From Moraxella osloensis (GTDB lineage: Bacteria; Pseudomonadota; Gammaproteobacteria; Pseudomonadales; Moraxellaceae): a stretch of DNA of 64,000 nucleotides. The notes beneath the pieces are model-generated. The model ran no database searches. It saw only the letters and a list, made by a program, of their open reading frames with translations, and had not been told where the DNA came from. Numbering within the stretch: the stretch's first letter is position 1; each line of letters begins with the position of its first letter. Shown one piece after another: positions 32,667 through 40,876 of this stretch. Location of the stretch: assembly GCF_009867135.1 (NCBI RefSeq), contig NZ_CP047226.1:1984001-2048000 (forward strand), written 5' to 3'. The position numbers were made by a program, and so were the translations under genes.

Positions 32667-33077
32667 ATGAAACGATTAAATACGATTGCCTGCGCGGCAG
32701 CCTTGATGATTGCAACGACGACTTGCAGCGTTGCCGCTACCGAAATTGATGAAAAAGATTTTGGCCCAACCTATGGCTCCATGGTCGCTGATACCATTGT
32801 GGGTAAGCCATTGGGCGCATTGGCAGTGGTGGGCGGCGTGGTGACGGCGATTGCCAGTATGCCATTTACCATCTATAACGATGAAATCGATCAGGTAGAA
32901 CGCAAGCTGATTCTTGAGCCACTGGCGGCGCTCGACCGCTGCTTGGGCTGTACCCCTGCTGAAGACCAATATTTTCGCTCACAGCGCCCCAATAATAACC
33001 AAGTGCGCGTCATCGTTGATGGGCCTTCTGAGATTTTAATCGACACCAACCAAAAAGTTGTTGTAAAAACCCCTTAG
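32667..33077 (+). CDS. Exported small protein of unknown function
   Basis: 136 aa, not recognised. Signal peptide with cleavage likely after SVAA (about residue 25), then one further hydrophobic segment (GKPLGALAVVGGVVTAIASM) that could be a membrane helix, and a C-terminal soluble part with the pair CLGC. AGGAA ribosome site. It stands alone and is followed by a terminator. Similar secreted proteins with a hydrophobic mid-segment occur in Acinetobacter and relatives (recollection, not checked). Confidence 0.7.
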   Translation: MKRLNTIACAAALMIATTTCSVAATEIDEKDFGPTYGSMVADTIVGKPLGALAVVGGVVTAIASMPFTIYNDEIDQVERKLILEPLAALDRCLGCTPAEDQYFRSQRPNNNQVRVIVDGPSEILIDTNQKVVVKTP

Positions 33078-33099
33078 TTTTTTTGTCGGCAATTCAAGC

Positions 33100-33130
33100 A
33101 AGCAATTGGTCACCGCTGATTGCTTTTTTT
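33100..33130 (+). terminator. Terminator after the exported protein gene
   Basis: AAGCAAT pairs with ATTGCTT across a 12-nt loop, followed by TTTTTT. Confidence 0.6.
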
Positions 33131-33231
33131 ATGACTGTTATGTTCATGATAACTTTTTTGCACCCATAAATTGTTTGCTATAGTCGCTTTTAAACGAGTC
33201 TGCTCATCATTTGTCAACATTTGGCTGAGTG

Positions 33232-33287
33232 CTTGTATAAAAAGCGCTCGTATAAAAAGCGCTTGTATAAGCTTGTATAAAAAGTTG
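33232..33287. repeat. Short tandem repeats (15-bp unit)
   Basis: Four imperfect copies of a unit based on GCTTGTATAAAAAGC; the third is truncated to GCTTGTATAA. They lie immediately upstream of the ribosome site of the alpha/beta hydrolase gene, so copy number could affect the leader or promoter. Confidence 0.75.
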
Positions 33288-33309
33288 ATTACCAAGGAAG
33301 ATAACCCTC

Positions 33310-34209
33310 ATGTCGAACCTAAATCTAAAAACACCGTCAGCATTAGCCTCAGCCCCTACCCAGCAAACCATTCAAATAGCCACCAAACACCCTGCTACAC
33401 TGGTGGCGACGGTGTTTCGACCCGATACGGTCAAAGCCGCCGTGATGATTGCGCCCGCAACAGGTATCAAACGGCAGTTTTATCAAAATTTTGCGCAGTA
33501 TTTAATGGAGCATGGCTATGGCGTCATCAGCTATGACAATGAAGATATTGGCGAGTCGATGCAAGGCGACCTCAAGTACTCCAATGCGTCATTGATTAGT
33601 TGGGGACGCTACGATATGACTGCAGTGCTTGATAGACTGATTCAAGAGTTTCCCAACACCAGCTATCATCTGGTCGGTCATAGCGCGGGCGGTCAATTAT
33701 TTGGTTTGATGCCCAATCATCACAAGTTCACATCCGTGTTTAACATTGCCTGTTCATCTGGGCAAATCCGCAATATGGCGATGCCGTATCGTGCCAAAGC
33801 CATTTGGTTTATGGATGTATTTATTCCCGTGTCCAATGTGTTGTTTGGCTATACCCAATCAAGCAAGATTGGCATGGGCGAAGACTTGCCCAAAAACGTT
33901 GCCAAACAGTGGCGAGATTGGTGCAATGGCGCAGGCTATATCAAAACCGCTTTTGGTAAAACAGTGAAAACCCACTATTACAATGAGGTTAACTTGCCTG
34001 CTATGTGGGTGAATGCGCCCGATGATGATATCGCCAATGATAAGAATGTCGCCGATATGATTCGGGTGTTTCCCAACATGCAAGCGACCACCCAAACGCT
34101 AAAACCCAAAGATTATGGCTTACAGCATATTGGTCATATGAAGTTTTTTAGCCGACAAAACCAGCTACTTTGGCAGCAAACCCTTGATTGGTTGCACCAA
34201 CATGGGTAA
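33310..34209 (+). CDS. Alpha/beta hydrolase
   Basis: 299 aa, serine hydrolase-type. The nucleophile elbow is GHSAGG; Asp and His of the triad are likely in WVNAPDDDIAND and LQHIGHMKFF. No signal peptide, hence cytoplasmic. It belongs to the group of YheT/'serine aminopeptidase'-like hydrolases of unknown substrate. Ribosome site AAGGAAG. Upstream tandem repeats (33232-33287) may modulate expression. Confidence 0.82.
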   Translation: MSNLNLKTPSALASAPTQQTIQIATKHPATLVATVFRPDTVKAAVMIAPATGIKRQFYQNFAQYLMEHGYGVISYDNEDIGESMQGDLKYSNASLISWGRYDMTAVLDRLIQEFPNTSYHLVGHSAGGQLFGLMPNHHKFTSVFNIACSSGQIRNMAMPYRAKAIWFMDVFIPVSNVLFGYTQSSKIGMGEDLPKNVAKQWRDWCNGAGYIKTAFGKTVKTHYYNEVNLPAMWVNAPDDDIANDKNVADMIRVFPNMQATTQTLKPKDYGLQHIGHMKFFSRQNQLLWQQTLDWLHQHG

Positions 34210-34319
34210 TTAAACAAGGGGCATGGTGGTTATGCCCCTTGTTTGCTGCTAACAGTAGGATGAAAACAGCACGCTAAACCCTATCAATTTAAAAGATAGA
34301 TTGCTAAAAAACCACGCAG

Positions 34320-35036
34320 TTAAAACGGCACGGGGCTTTCCCATTCCATCCACACACCCGTATTGGGATGTTTTAAGCGTAATTTGTGTGCATGTAAGCA
34401 AAGCCTAGGCGATAAATCAAACGCTTGACCGTCCAATACATCTTGCGCGTAGATGGGGTCGCCAAGCATCACATGACCGATATGCAGCATATGAACGCGT
34501 AGTTGATGACTGCGCCCTGTGACAGGATACAAGGCGACACGGCTAACCGCCTTACCCTCACGCAGTTCGTGGTGCAAGGTTTCATATTTCGTATAGGCGC
34601 GTTTATCCCAACTCATATCAACGATATGCTTGGGTTTTTGTGGTGGATCGTAACGCACCGGCACATCGATTTCGCCTTGCTGCGGCGGCGTTCCCCAGAC
34701 CAGCGCTTGGTATTCTTTGCTCGGAATACGCTCGATAAATTGTTTGCTGATATGGCTTTGCGCCTCGCTATGGCGCGCAAAAATAATAATGCCTGAGGTG
34801 TCCATATCAAGTCTGTGAATAAGTTTGACGTTGGGGTCGGCTTTGAGCAGGCGCGATTGTAGGCTGACTTTTAACGCTTTACCATCCACTGATAACAGCC
34901 CGTGCGGTTTGTCGATGACCCAAATGTCGTCATCACGATAGAGGGTAACAGATTTGGCAAAGTCATCAAAAAAGTGTTGCGGTTTTAGCTTCTCTTCTTC
35001 GTTATATCGAGCAATTTTTTCTGCAGTTAAAGCCAT
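34320..35036 (-). CDS. rluA: RluA-family RNA pseudouridine synthase
   Basis: 238 aa, close to E. coli RluA (219 aa), which modifies 23S U746 and some tRNA U32. Catalytic Asp lies in HRLDMDTSGIIIFA; substrate-binding segments IWVIDKPHGLLSV and PVTGRSHQLRVHM are present. No S4 domain, as in RluA and unlike RluC/D. Assignment to RluA rather than another family member is from length and lack of S4. Confidence 0.85.
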   Translation of the reverse strand: MALTAEKIARYNEEEKLKPQHFFDDFAKSVTLYRDDDIWVIDKPHGLLSVDGKALKVSLQSRLLKADPNVKLIHRLDMDTSGIIIFARHSEAQSHISKQFIERIPSKEYQALVWGTPPQQGEIDVPVRYDPPQKPKHIVDMSWDKRAYTKYETLHHELREGKAVSRVALYPVTGRSHQLRVHMLHIGHVMLGDPIYAQDVLDGQAFDLSPRLCLHAHKLRLKHPNTGVWMEWESPVPF

Positions 35037-35105
35037 ATTACTTCGTCATGATTCATTGAAAAGTGCTATATTAGCATAACATTTGATGGATTTAGGCATG
35101 ATAAA

Positions 35106-35288
35106 ATGAATAATGAAAAACTCAAAAAAATAACGCTATGGTGTATGGCAATCTCGGCTTTACTGTTGACACTTAGTTCTTTAATAAATTATTTTCAAAG
35201 AAAAGATATGGCTGAGCAACAACAAAATATCGACCAAGCGACTGAATTTCTCAAGCAAATCCCACAAAACGCCAGTGCGCCAAATTAG
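35106..35288 (+). CDS. Small single-pass membrane protein
   Basis: 60 aa. It has one N-terminal membrane helix (ITLWCMAISALLLTLSSLI) and a polar C-terminal tail with heptad-like spacing. No known family. Followed by a clear terminator, which supports it as a real gene; divergent from rluA. Confidence 0.55.
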   Translation: MNNEKLKKITLWCMAISALLLTLSSLINYFQRKDMAEQQQNIDQATEFLKQIPQNASAPN

Positions 35289-35298
35289 CAGCCAATAC

Positions 35299-35328
35299 AA
35301 AAGGCTACGTTAAACAATAGCCTTTTTT
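35299..35328. terminator. Bidirectional terminator
   Basis: AAAAGGCTA pairs with TAGCCTTTT around a 10-nt loop, with a T-run. It sits between the small membrane gene and hemL (convergent). Confidence 0.88.
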
Positions 35329-35345
35329 AAACCTAAATAATTAAG

Positions 35346-36656
35346 TTAAGCTTTATTTGCCATATCTTTAAACACGTCTTTTGCCGCTTGCAAGGTCGCA
35401 TCCAAGTCTTCTTGCGAATGCTCACTACTTATAAAGGCTGCCTCAAAGGCAGATGGCGCAAGATACACACCGCGATCGAGCATACCGTGAAAGAAGGTCG
35501 CAAATTTTTGCGCATCGCATTGGCATACGTCTTCAAAGTTTTGCGGCAATGTATCGCTATCAGTAAAAAACATCCCAAACATACCGCCACAGCGCGTGGT
35601 CTTAAAGCCAATGCCGGCATCCTTCGCCAATTGTTCAAGATTATCAGTCAAATAAACGACTTTTTCACTTAAAGCTTCATAAAAACCCTCAGCCGTGAGC
35701 AAATCAAACATGGCAATACCGGCACGCATCGCCAGTGGATTGCCTGATAAGGTGCCTGCTTGATACACGCCGCCTAACGGCGCGATACATTCCATAATCT
35801 CACGTTTACCACCAAACGCCCCAACTGGCAGACCTGCACCGATGATTTTACCAAACGTGGTCAAATCTGGTGTGATACCAAAATGGGCTTGCGCTGACTG
35901 TAAGCCAACCCTAAACCCAGTCATCACTTCATCAAAAATTAGCACAGCGCCATGCGCGGTACACTCAGCACGCAAGGTATCGTGAAATTCTTGCGTGGGT
36001 ACAATCATGTTCATGTTGCCGGCGATAGGCTCGACAATCACACAAGCGATGTCATTGCCAAATTGCGCAAAGCAGTCTTTGATGGCTTGCGGGTCGTTGT
36101 AACGAATCGTGAGGGTATGTTTGGCAAAATCAGCAGGAACCCCTTTTGAGCTGGGTTCACCGATATCTAGCATGCCCGAACCCGCTTTGACCAGCAGACT
36201 GTCGCTATGACCGTGATAACAGCCTTCAAATTTGACAATTTTGTCACGCCCTGTATAGCCGCGTGCTAGACGAATCGCGGACATGGTGGCTTCAGTACCT
36301 GAGCTGGTCATACGGATTAATTCAACACTGGGAATCAATTCACAGATTTTGTCAGCCACCGTGGTCTCAAACGTGGTGGGGGCGCCAAAGCTTAACCCGT
36401 CATCTGCCGCATTTTTGACCGCTTCGATAATATGGGGGTGCGCATGACCCAAAATCATCGGTCCCCATGAGCCCACATAATCTATGTAGGGTTTGCCTTC
36501 GGTATCATACATTTTGCTGCCACGGGCACGGCTGATAAAGACAGGTGTACCCCCCACGCCTGCAAACGCCCGCACAGGTGAATTTACACCGCCAGGGATA
36601 TGGGCTTTGGCTTGTTTAAACAGTAATTGGTTGGTTGTCGAGTTGTTTGAATTCAT
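35346..36656 (-). CDS. hemL: Glutamate-1-semialdehyde 2,1-aminomutase
   Basis: 436 aa, standard length. PLP enzyme making 5-aminolevulinate in the C5 haem route. Early motif [22 protein letters not shown] for cofactor contact and the PLP Lys in [16 protein letters not shown]. Complete, monocistronic. Confidence 0.97.
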   Translation of the reverse strand: MNSNNSTTNQLLFKQAKAHIPGGVNSPVRAFAGVGGTPVFISRARGSKMYDTEGKPYIDYVGSWGPMILGHAHPHIIEAVKNAADDGLSFGAPTTFETTVADKICELIPSVELIRMTSSGTEATMSAIRLARGYTGRDKIVKFEGCYHGHSDSLLVKAGSGMLDIGEPSSKGVPADFAKHTLTIRYNDPQAIKDCFAQFGNDIACVIVEPIAGNMNMIVPTQEFHDTLRAECTAHGAVLIFDEVMTGFRVGLQSAQAHFGITPDLTTFGKIIGAGLPVGAFGGKREIMECIAPLGGVYQAGTLSGNPLAMRAGIAMFDLLTAEGFYEALSEKVVYLTDNLEQLAKDAGIGFKTTRCGGMFGMFFTDSDTLPQNFEDVCQCDAQKFATFFHGMLDRGVYLAPSAFEAAFISSEHSQEDLDATLQAAKDVFKDMANKA

Positions 36657-36963
36657 GGGGCTCTCAGCTGGATAAATTTTTGCCTATTTTAACAAAATTC
36701 GGGGGTATTGAATACGCTTGCCGTCTATCTTGAATTTGGCTGGCTTGACTTTGGCTGGCGAAAAATAGGCGATAGTTGATAAAAAAATGTGGTTTTGGCT
36801 TTTTTGATATGTCCCTACCTTTTGGCAGCAATGGTTTGGCAGCAATGGTAGCGACCTACTTGCTGCTCTCTTTAACGCTAAAAAACCCCAATGCCATGCA
36901 CTGGGGTTGTTGTGTTGTTGTGTTATTGTTTTGCGGTTTTTGACCCATTATTTTGCTGGGCAA
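36657..36963. other. Intergenic region hemL/ppk2
   Basis: 307 bp. It has a 14-bp direct tandem repeat TTTGGCAGCAATGG (36821-36834 and 36835-36848) and the ppk2 terminator (36880-36908). No gene seen. Confidence 0.6.
36880..36908 (-). terminator. Terminator of ppk2
   Basis: AACCCCA (36884-36890) pairs with TGGGGTT (36902-36908); the minus strand continues into TTTTTT. Confidence 0.7.
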
Positions 36964-38292
36964 TTATTTGTGGTGATTGAATGAGATATTGGGTACTGCC
37001 AATTCGTTATATTCGCCTTTTTCATATAAAGCCCCTGCACGACCCACAATCAATGGGTCAACTGTCCCCACGACTTTAGGGTCTTTATTGTCGTAAGCTA
37101 GTTTGCTTAATACATAGCGCATCGCATTCAAACGCGCGCGTTTTTTATCGGTGGACTTGATGACAATCCAAGGCGATTCTGCACTGTCGGTATTAAAGAA
37201 CATGGTTTCTTTGGCAAGGGTGTAATCATCCCATTTGTCGAGTGATGCTTTGTCAATGGGTGAGAGCTTCCATTGTTTGAGCGGATGCGCTTCACGCTCG
37301 GCAAAACGGCGGCGCTGCTCTTCACGACTGACTGAGAACCAAAATTTGATTAAATGAATACCTGAGCTAATCAGATGTTTTTCAAACTCTGGGACTTGGC
37401 GCATAAAGTCATTGTATTCTTCTTCGGTACAAAAACCCATGACTCGCTCGACGCCAGCACGGTTATACCATGAACGGTCAAATAGCACGATTTCGCCCTT
37501 GGTCGGTAGATGCTGGACATAGCGCTGGAAGTACCATTGACCCGCTTCTTGCTCGGTGGGTTTTTCAAGGGCAACGACTTTGGCACCGCGCGGGTTTAAG
37601 TGTTCCATAAAGCGTTTGATAGTACCGCCTTTACCTGCGGCGTCACGACCTTCAAAGATGATGACGATTTTTTTCCCGCTATCTTTGACCCATTTTTGCA
37701 GTTTTAATAATTCAACTTGTAGCTCGTATTTTTGGGCTTCATAGTTTTTGCGTGACATACGGTTTTTGTAGGGATAACCGCCTTCACGCCAGTTGTCCGC
37801 CAATTCGTCGTCTTTGTTGATTTTGCTTTGCCCGCTAGTGGTTTGGCTGCCAAATAATTTTTTGACTTCGTTGATTTCATCGTTGGACATACCATTGATC
37901 AGCGCTTGCAAGTGCTCTGCCATTTTCTCGACATTGCCTGTGGTTAGGTCTTTATCCATGATGCTTTCGATGGCGCGTTTTTTGGCATTGGCTTTTTCAC
38001 TCACCCCTGCTTGCTGCGACTGCTCAAGCAACACTGTGGGGTCGGTCTCATAAGGCTGGTCAATACGCTCGGTCACTGGTGTTTTAGTGCTGCGGCGCGC
38101 TGGGGTATTGGTAGATAAGGTCTTTGTAGCTAGGGTCTTGGTAACTGGGGTCTTTGTAGCTAGGGTCTTTGTAGCTAGGGTCTTGGTAGGCTGCGACTTT
38201 TGGGGCTTCGCTTTATCCGTTTTGGCATTGTCAGTTTTTGTACTGTCAGTTTTGGCGCTATTTACCGCTGTGCTATTGGGGGGATTTGCCAT
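36964..38292 (-). CDS. ppk2: Polyphosphate kinase 2 with repeat-rich N-terminus
   Basis: 442 aa; the catalytic core (about 190-425) transfers phosphate between polyphosphate and nucleotides. Walker A FEGRDAAGKGGTIKR, Walker B/lid DRSWYNRAGVERVMGF and FWFSVSREEQRRRF are intact. The N-terminal ~85 residues are low complexity, with tandem copies of TKTLA-type pentapeptides (residues ~36-65) and TKTD/AKTD units, matching 15-bp DNA repeats at 38100-38190. This extension is not part of the enzyme and may vary between strains. AAGGAG ribosome site. Confidence 0.94.
   Translation of the reverse strand: MANPPNSTAVNSAKTDSTKTDNAKTDKAKPQKSQPTKTLATKTLATKTPVTKTLATKTLSTNTPARRSTKTPVTERIDQPYETDPTVLLEQSQQAGVSEKANAKKRAIESIMDKDLTTGNVEKMAEHLQALINGMSNDEINEVKKLFGSQTTSGQSKINKDDELADNWREGGYPYKNRMSRKNYEAQKYELQVELLKLQKWVKDSGKKIVIIFEGRDAAGKGGTIKRFMEHLNPRGAKVVALEKPTEQEAGQWYFQRYVQHLPTKGEIVLFDRSWYNRAGVERVMGFCTEEEYNDFMRQVPEFEKHLISSGIHLIKFWFSVSREEQRRRFAEREAHPLKQWKLSPIDKASLDKWDDYTLAKETMFFNTDSAESPWIVIKSTDKKRARLNAMRYVLSKLAYDNKDPKVVGTVDPLIVGRAGALYEKGEYNELAVPNISFNHHK
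38100..38190. repeat. 15-bp in-frame tandem repeats in ppk2
   Basis: About six degenerate copies of a 15-bp unit containing GTAGCTAGGGTCTTT, encoding the pentapeptide TKTLA or TKTPV. A 15-bp period keeps the frame, so changes in copy number only change linker length. Confidence 0.85.
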
Positions 38293-38517
38293 GTCTCACT
38301 CCTTAAATTCAATGGTCGGCTGATGGGTTGAAGTAAAGTGTAACAAATTATTTACTGTTGACTATAGCCCATTTAAAACCAAGCCACAATCGCTTTTTGC
38401 CCTATATTCTGGTCATACTTTTCACTTGTAACCGAGTCAAAAAAGGCGTTTAATAACCTTAGGCATGTAAGTAGATAGGTAAGGGAATTGGTCATCGGGT
38501 GAGGATAAACTGGATGG

Positions 38518-38829
38518 CTAAATATCTTCAAGCTTTAGCACATCGTAAGCAGGGGTTTCATACGGGTGCTCCTGTTTTAAGGCTTGCACCACCGCTTTGA
38601 TGCGCTCATCTGCAACCACCATCTCGACTCGCCATTCTTCGATTGTTTGTAATTGATTGGTCGTACCAATAAAGGCTTGATTGCCTGCCAATGGCATAAA
38701 CTGTCCTGTACCCAACACCTGCCAACAGCAATACTGATAATTGCCAATGTGCCCTGCCCCTGCGTCAAACAAGGCTTGCTTTACAGCGTCTAGATAATCG
38801 GTCGGTATGTATGTGGTGAGTTTATACAT
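38518..38829 (-). CDS. NIF3-like domain (YqfO C-terminal) protein
   Basis: 103 aa. Matches the stand-alone CutA/PII-like domain inserted in NIF3/YqfO proteins: YKLTTYIPTDYLDAVKQALFD, GAGHIGNYQYC and the C-terminal HPYETPAYDV. Small cytoplasmic protein, found singly in many gammaproteobacteria; molecular function unknown. Confidence 0.85.
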   Translation of the reverse strand: MYKLTTYIPTDYLDAVKQALFDAGAGHIGNYQYCCWQVLGTGQFMPLAGNQAFIGTTNQLQTIEEWRVEMVVADERIKAVVQALKQEHPYETPAYDVLKLEDI

Positions 38830-39001
38830 GGGTTGCCTTATTAAACTGTTAAGCCGTGAAGCCGTGAAGCCCTACCATCAGGGTTTTGGATTTATTTTAA
38901 TCTAGCTTTAATCTAACATAGTTTTTTTGCAAAAAGCGCGTTGTCGACGGTTTTTCGTTGATTATTCCCCCGTTTTAAAAAAAATTCACCATAAATTCGC
39001 C

Positions 39002-39029
39002 ATATATTATACAATATTGTATAATATAT
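39002..39029. promoter_or_regulatory. Perfect 28-bp palindrome overlapping the yeeE-like promoter
   Basis: Perfect two-fold symmetry centred at 39015/39016 around ACAATATTGT, with no mismatch over 28 bp. It includes TATAAT (39020-39025) on the plus strand as a probable -10, and sits 26 bp before the first YeeE-like start. A strong candidate operator for a dimeric repressor. Confidence 0.7.
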
Positions 39030-39055
39030 ATTATCGTGAAATGCTTAGGTGGCGT

Positions 39056-39490
39056 ATGTTGTTATTTTCTATTGCAGATTATAGTCATCCATTGGTGGGT
39101 GGTATGTTGATTGGGCTCTCTGCGGTTATGCTGTGGTGGAGTATTGCCAAGATTGCTGGAATCAGTGGCATTGTCGCCAGTCTTTGGCAGCCAAACTCAC
39201 CCGATTTTGCTTGGCAATTGGCATTTTTTATTGGCTTAGTGGTATCGCCTTGGGTGTTTGCTATGTTCTTTAACTTGCCAACCATTGAGGTAACCTCATC
39301 GCCTTGGCTGTATATTATTGCAGGTTTGCTAGTGGGTATTGGTACGCGGATGGGCTCAGGGTGTACCAGCGGTCATGGTATCTGTGGCAATGCACGCTTT
39401 TCACCGCGCTCACTGCTGGCCACCATTACCTTTATGTCCGCAGGGTTTGTGACGGTGTTTATCGGTCGTCATTTATTGTCATTGATTTAA
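39056..39490 (+). CDS. YeeE/YedE family sulfur transporter, N-terminal half protein
   Basis: 144 aa from ATG 39056 (AGGTGG upstream); the frame is open to 38927 without conserved sequence. About four membrane helices and the family Cys motif TRMGSGCTSGHGICG, which in YeeE passes thiosulfate. Corresponds to the first half of full-length YeeE; the second half is the next gene. Two-gene forms of this family (PmpA/PmpB type) are known and are often tied to sulfide or persulfide control. Confidence 0.88.
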   Translation: MLLFSIADYSHPLVGGMLIGLSAVMLWWSIAKIAGISGIVASLWQPNSPDFAWQLAFFIGLVVSPWVFAMFFNLPTIEVTSSPWLYIIAGLLVGIGTRMGSGCTSGHGICGNARFSPRSLLATITFMSAGFVTVFIGRHLLSLI

Positions 39491-39513
39491 TTGAGACGTT
39501 AGGGGCATATATC

Positions 39514-39942
39514 ATGCGAAAAGAAATTGTGTTATTAATCAGTGCTATCTGTGGGTTGGTGTTTGGTACGGGTTTGATTGTCAGTGATATGGCAAACCCA
39601 AAAACCGTGCAAAGCTTTCTTGATCTCGCAGGCGATTGGAATCCTGCGTTGATATTTGTGATGGTTGGCGCGCTCATTGTCGCGACCATCGGTTTTAACT
39701 TAAGTCGCTTAAAAAAGACCAGTCTATCGGGTGCGCCGTTCCCACCGATTCGCCGCGGTATTGACAAGCGCTTGGCGATTGGGTCGATGATATTTGGTAT
39801 CGGTTGGGGCATCGCTGGTATCTGCCCTGCCCCTGCGGTGGTGCTCATGGGCATGGGTATCTGGCAGGGGGTGGTGTTTTTTGTCGCCATGCTAGTAGGC
39901 ATGGGGATGGTGATAGCGTTTGATAAAACCCAATCAGCTTAG
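39514..39942 (+). CDS. YeeE/YedE family sulfur transporter, C-terminal half protein
   Basis: 142 aa from ATG 39514 (AGGGG upstream), 23 bp after the first half. Four membrane helices and the second Cys motif GIGWGIAGICPAPAVV. Together with the upstream protein it likely makes one channel for a reduced sulfur anion. Confidence 0.88.
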   Translation: MRKEIVLLISAICGLVFGTGLIVSDMANPKTVQSFLDLAGDWNPALIFVMVGALIVATIGFNLSRLKKTSLSGAPFPPIRRGIDKRLAIGSMIFGIGWGIAGICPAPAVVLMGMGIWQGVVFFVAMLVGMGMVIAFDKTQSA

Positions 39943-39948
39943 TCATCA

Positions 39949-40611
39949 TTAGTCATCAGTAGGGTGAAATAACCGATAAAACCCACCCGCCATGAGCCAG
40001 CTTGCTAGTTGCTGTGGCGTTTCTGTTTGCCCTTGCCGCACCCAATGAATATAGGTGTGATACAGCATTCCTGAGGCAAATACCAGATTGTACTCCCCGC
40101 TTTTATCCTGACTTGGCGCTGTCGTAGCTTGGCAAGTCAATGCCTGCTTTTTGCGGTATTCGACAAAAATTTTGCTATTAAGGAGGGTGTCTAAAATCAG
40201 CCCTTCAAAGCCTTGATTGAGCAAAATCTTGGTCGATAACTCAAACTTGCTCAGATAGTCAAACACGCGTACCAAAAATGGATAAAACTCGGACTCGCTT
40301 GCCGCCGTCAAGTCGATAAAAGGAAAATCATGCTCAATCTGCGTCAAATAGTCTTTGAGTAACGCAAGTTTGCTATCGTAATTGCGGTAATACCCCATGC
40401 GACTCACGCCTGCCTTTTGGGTCAGCTCGGTGACGCTGATATCAGCAAATGGCGTGGACTCCATGAATTTGAGCAGCGCTATGGCGAGCGAACGTCTGAC
40501 CACGGTATTGGCATTGCCCATGATATGCGCCTGCTGTCCAAAATCACTCAAACTCGACTCAATACTCGTACCCGTGGGCGATGGAAGCGGTGTGAAGGTT
40601 GGTTTTGGCAC
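39949..40611 (-). CDS. TetR/AcrR family regulator
   Basis: 220 aa with GTG start (GAAAGGA upstream). N-terminal TetR HTH ISVTELTQKAGVSRMGYYRNY (about residues 55-80) after an unusual ~30-residue leader. The C-terminal ligand domain is not family-specific. Divergent from the GMC oxidoreductase/aldehyde dehydrogenase pair, so it probably represses them in response to an alcohol or aldehyde. Convergent with the YeeE pair (6 bp apart). Confidence 0.88.
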   Translation of the reverse strand: MPKPTFTPLPSPTGTSIESSLSDFGQQAHIMGNANTVVRRSLAIALLKFMESTPFADISVTELTQKAGVSRMGYYRNYDSKLALLKDYLTQIEHDFPFIDLTAASESEFYPFLVRVFDYLSKFELSTKILLNQGFEGLILDTLLNSKIFVEYRKKQALTCQATTAPSQDKSGEYNLVFASGMLYHTYIHWVRQGQTETPQQLASWLMAGGFYRLFHPTDD

Positions 40612-40725
40612 GCGTTAATCCTTTCAACTCAATCCTTTACTTAATTTATTAAAACAAAACAAACCCAAATGTCACAGTTGCAGCAGCCTGCTGAAAAATT
40701 AGTATACCCTAATCAGGTAGCGGGT

Positions 40726-40736
40726 TGAACTGTTCA
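40726..40736. promoter_or_regulatory. Candidate TetR operator
   Basis: TGAAC-T-GTTCA palindrome in the 265-bp divergent region between the TetR gene and the GMC gene. Further right (40816-40860) the unit AACTATTAAGGA occurs in near-tandem copies, each carrying a ribosome-site-like AAGGA. Confidence 0.45.
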
Positions 40737-40876
40737 GCAGTAAACCGCTGTTATACAAAAACAGATACAGCCAAAAAAGTCACTGCAAAGTAGCCCGCGG
40801 CAGGTCAGCTATAAGTACAACTATTCAAGATAACTATTAAGGACAACTATTAAGGAAAATAAGGGGAAAGCGATAC

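Noticed and set aside
38100..38190. Repeats as a CRISPR array
   Set aside because: The units are contiguous, in frame with ppk2 and have no spacers.
39304..39942. YeeE halves as one gene broken by a frameshift
   Set aside because: Each half has its own start and ribosome site, and two-gene forms of this family are normal.
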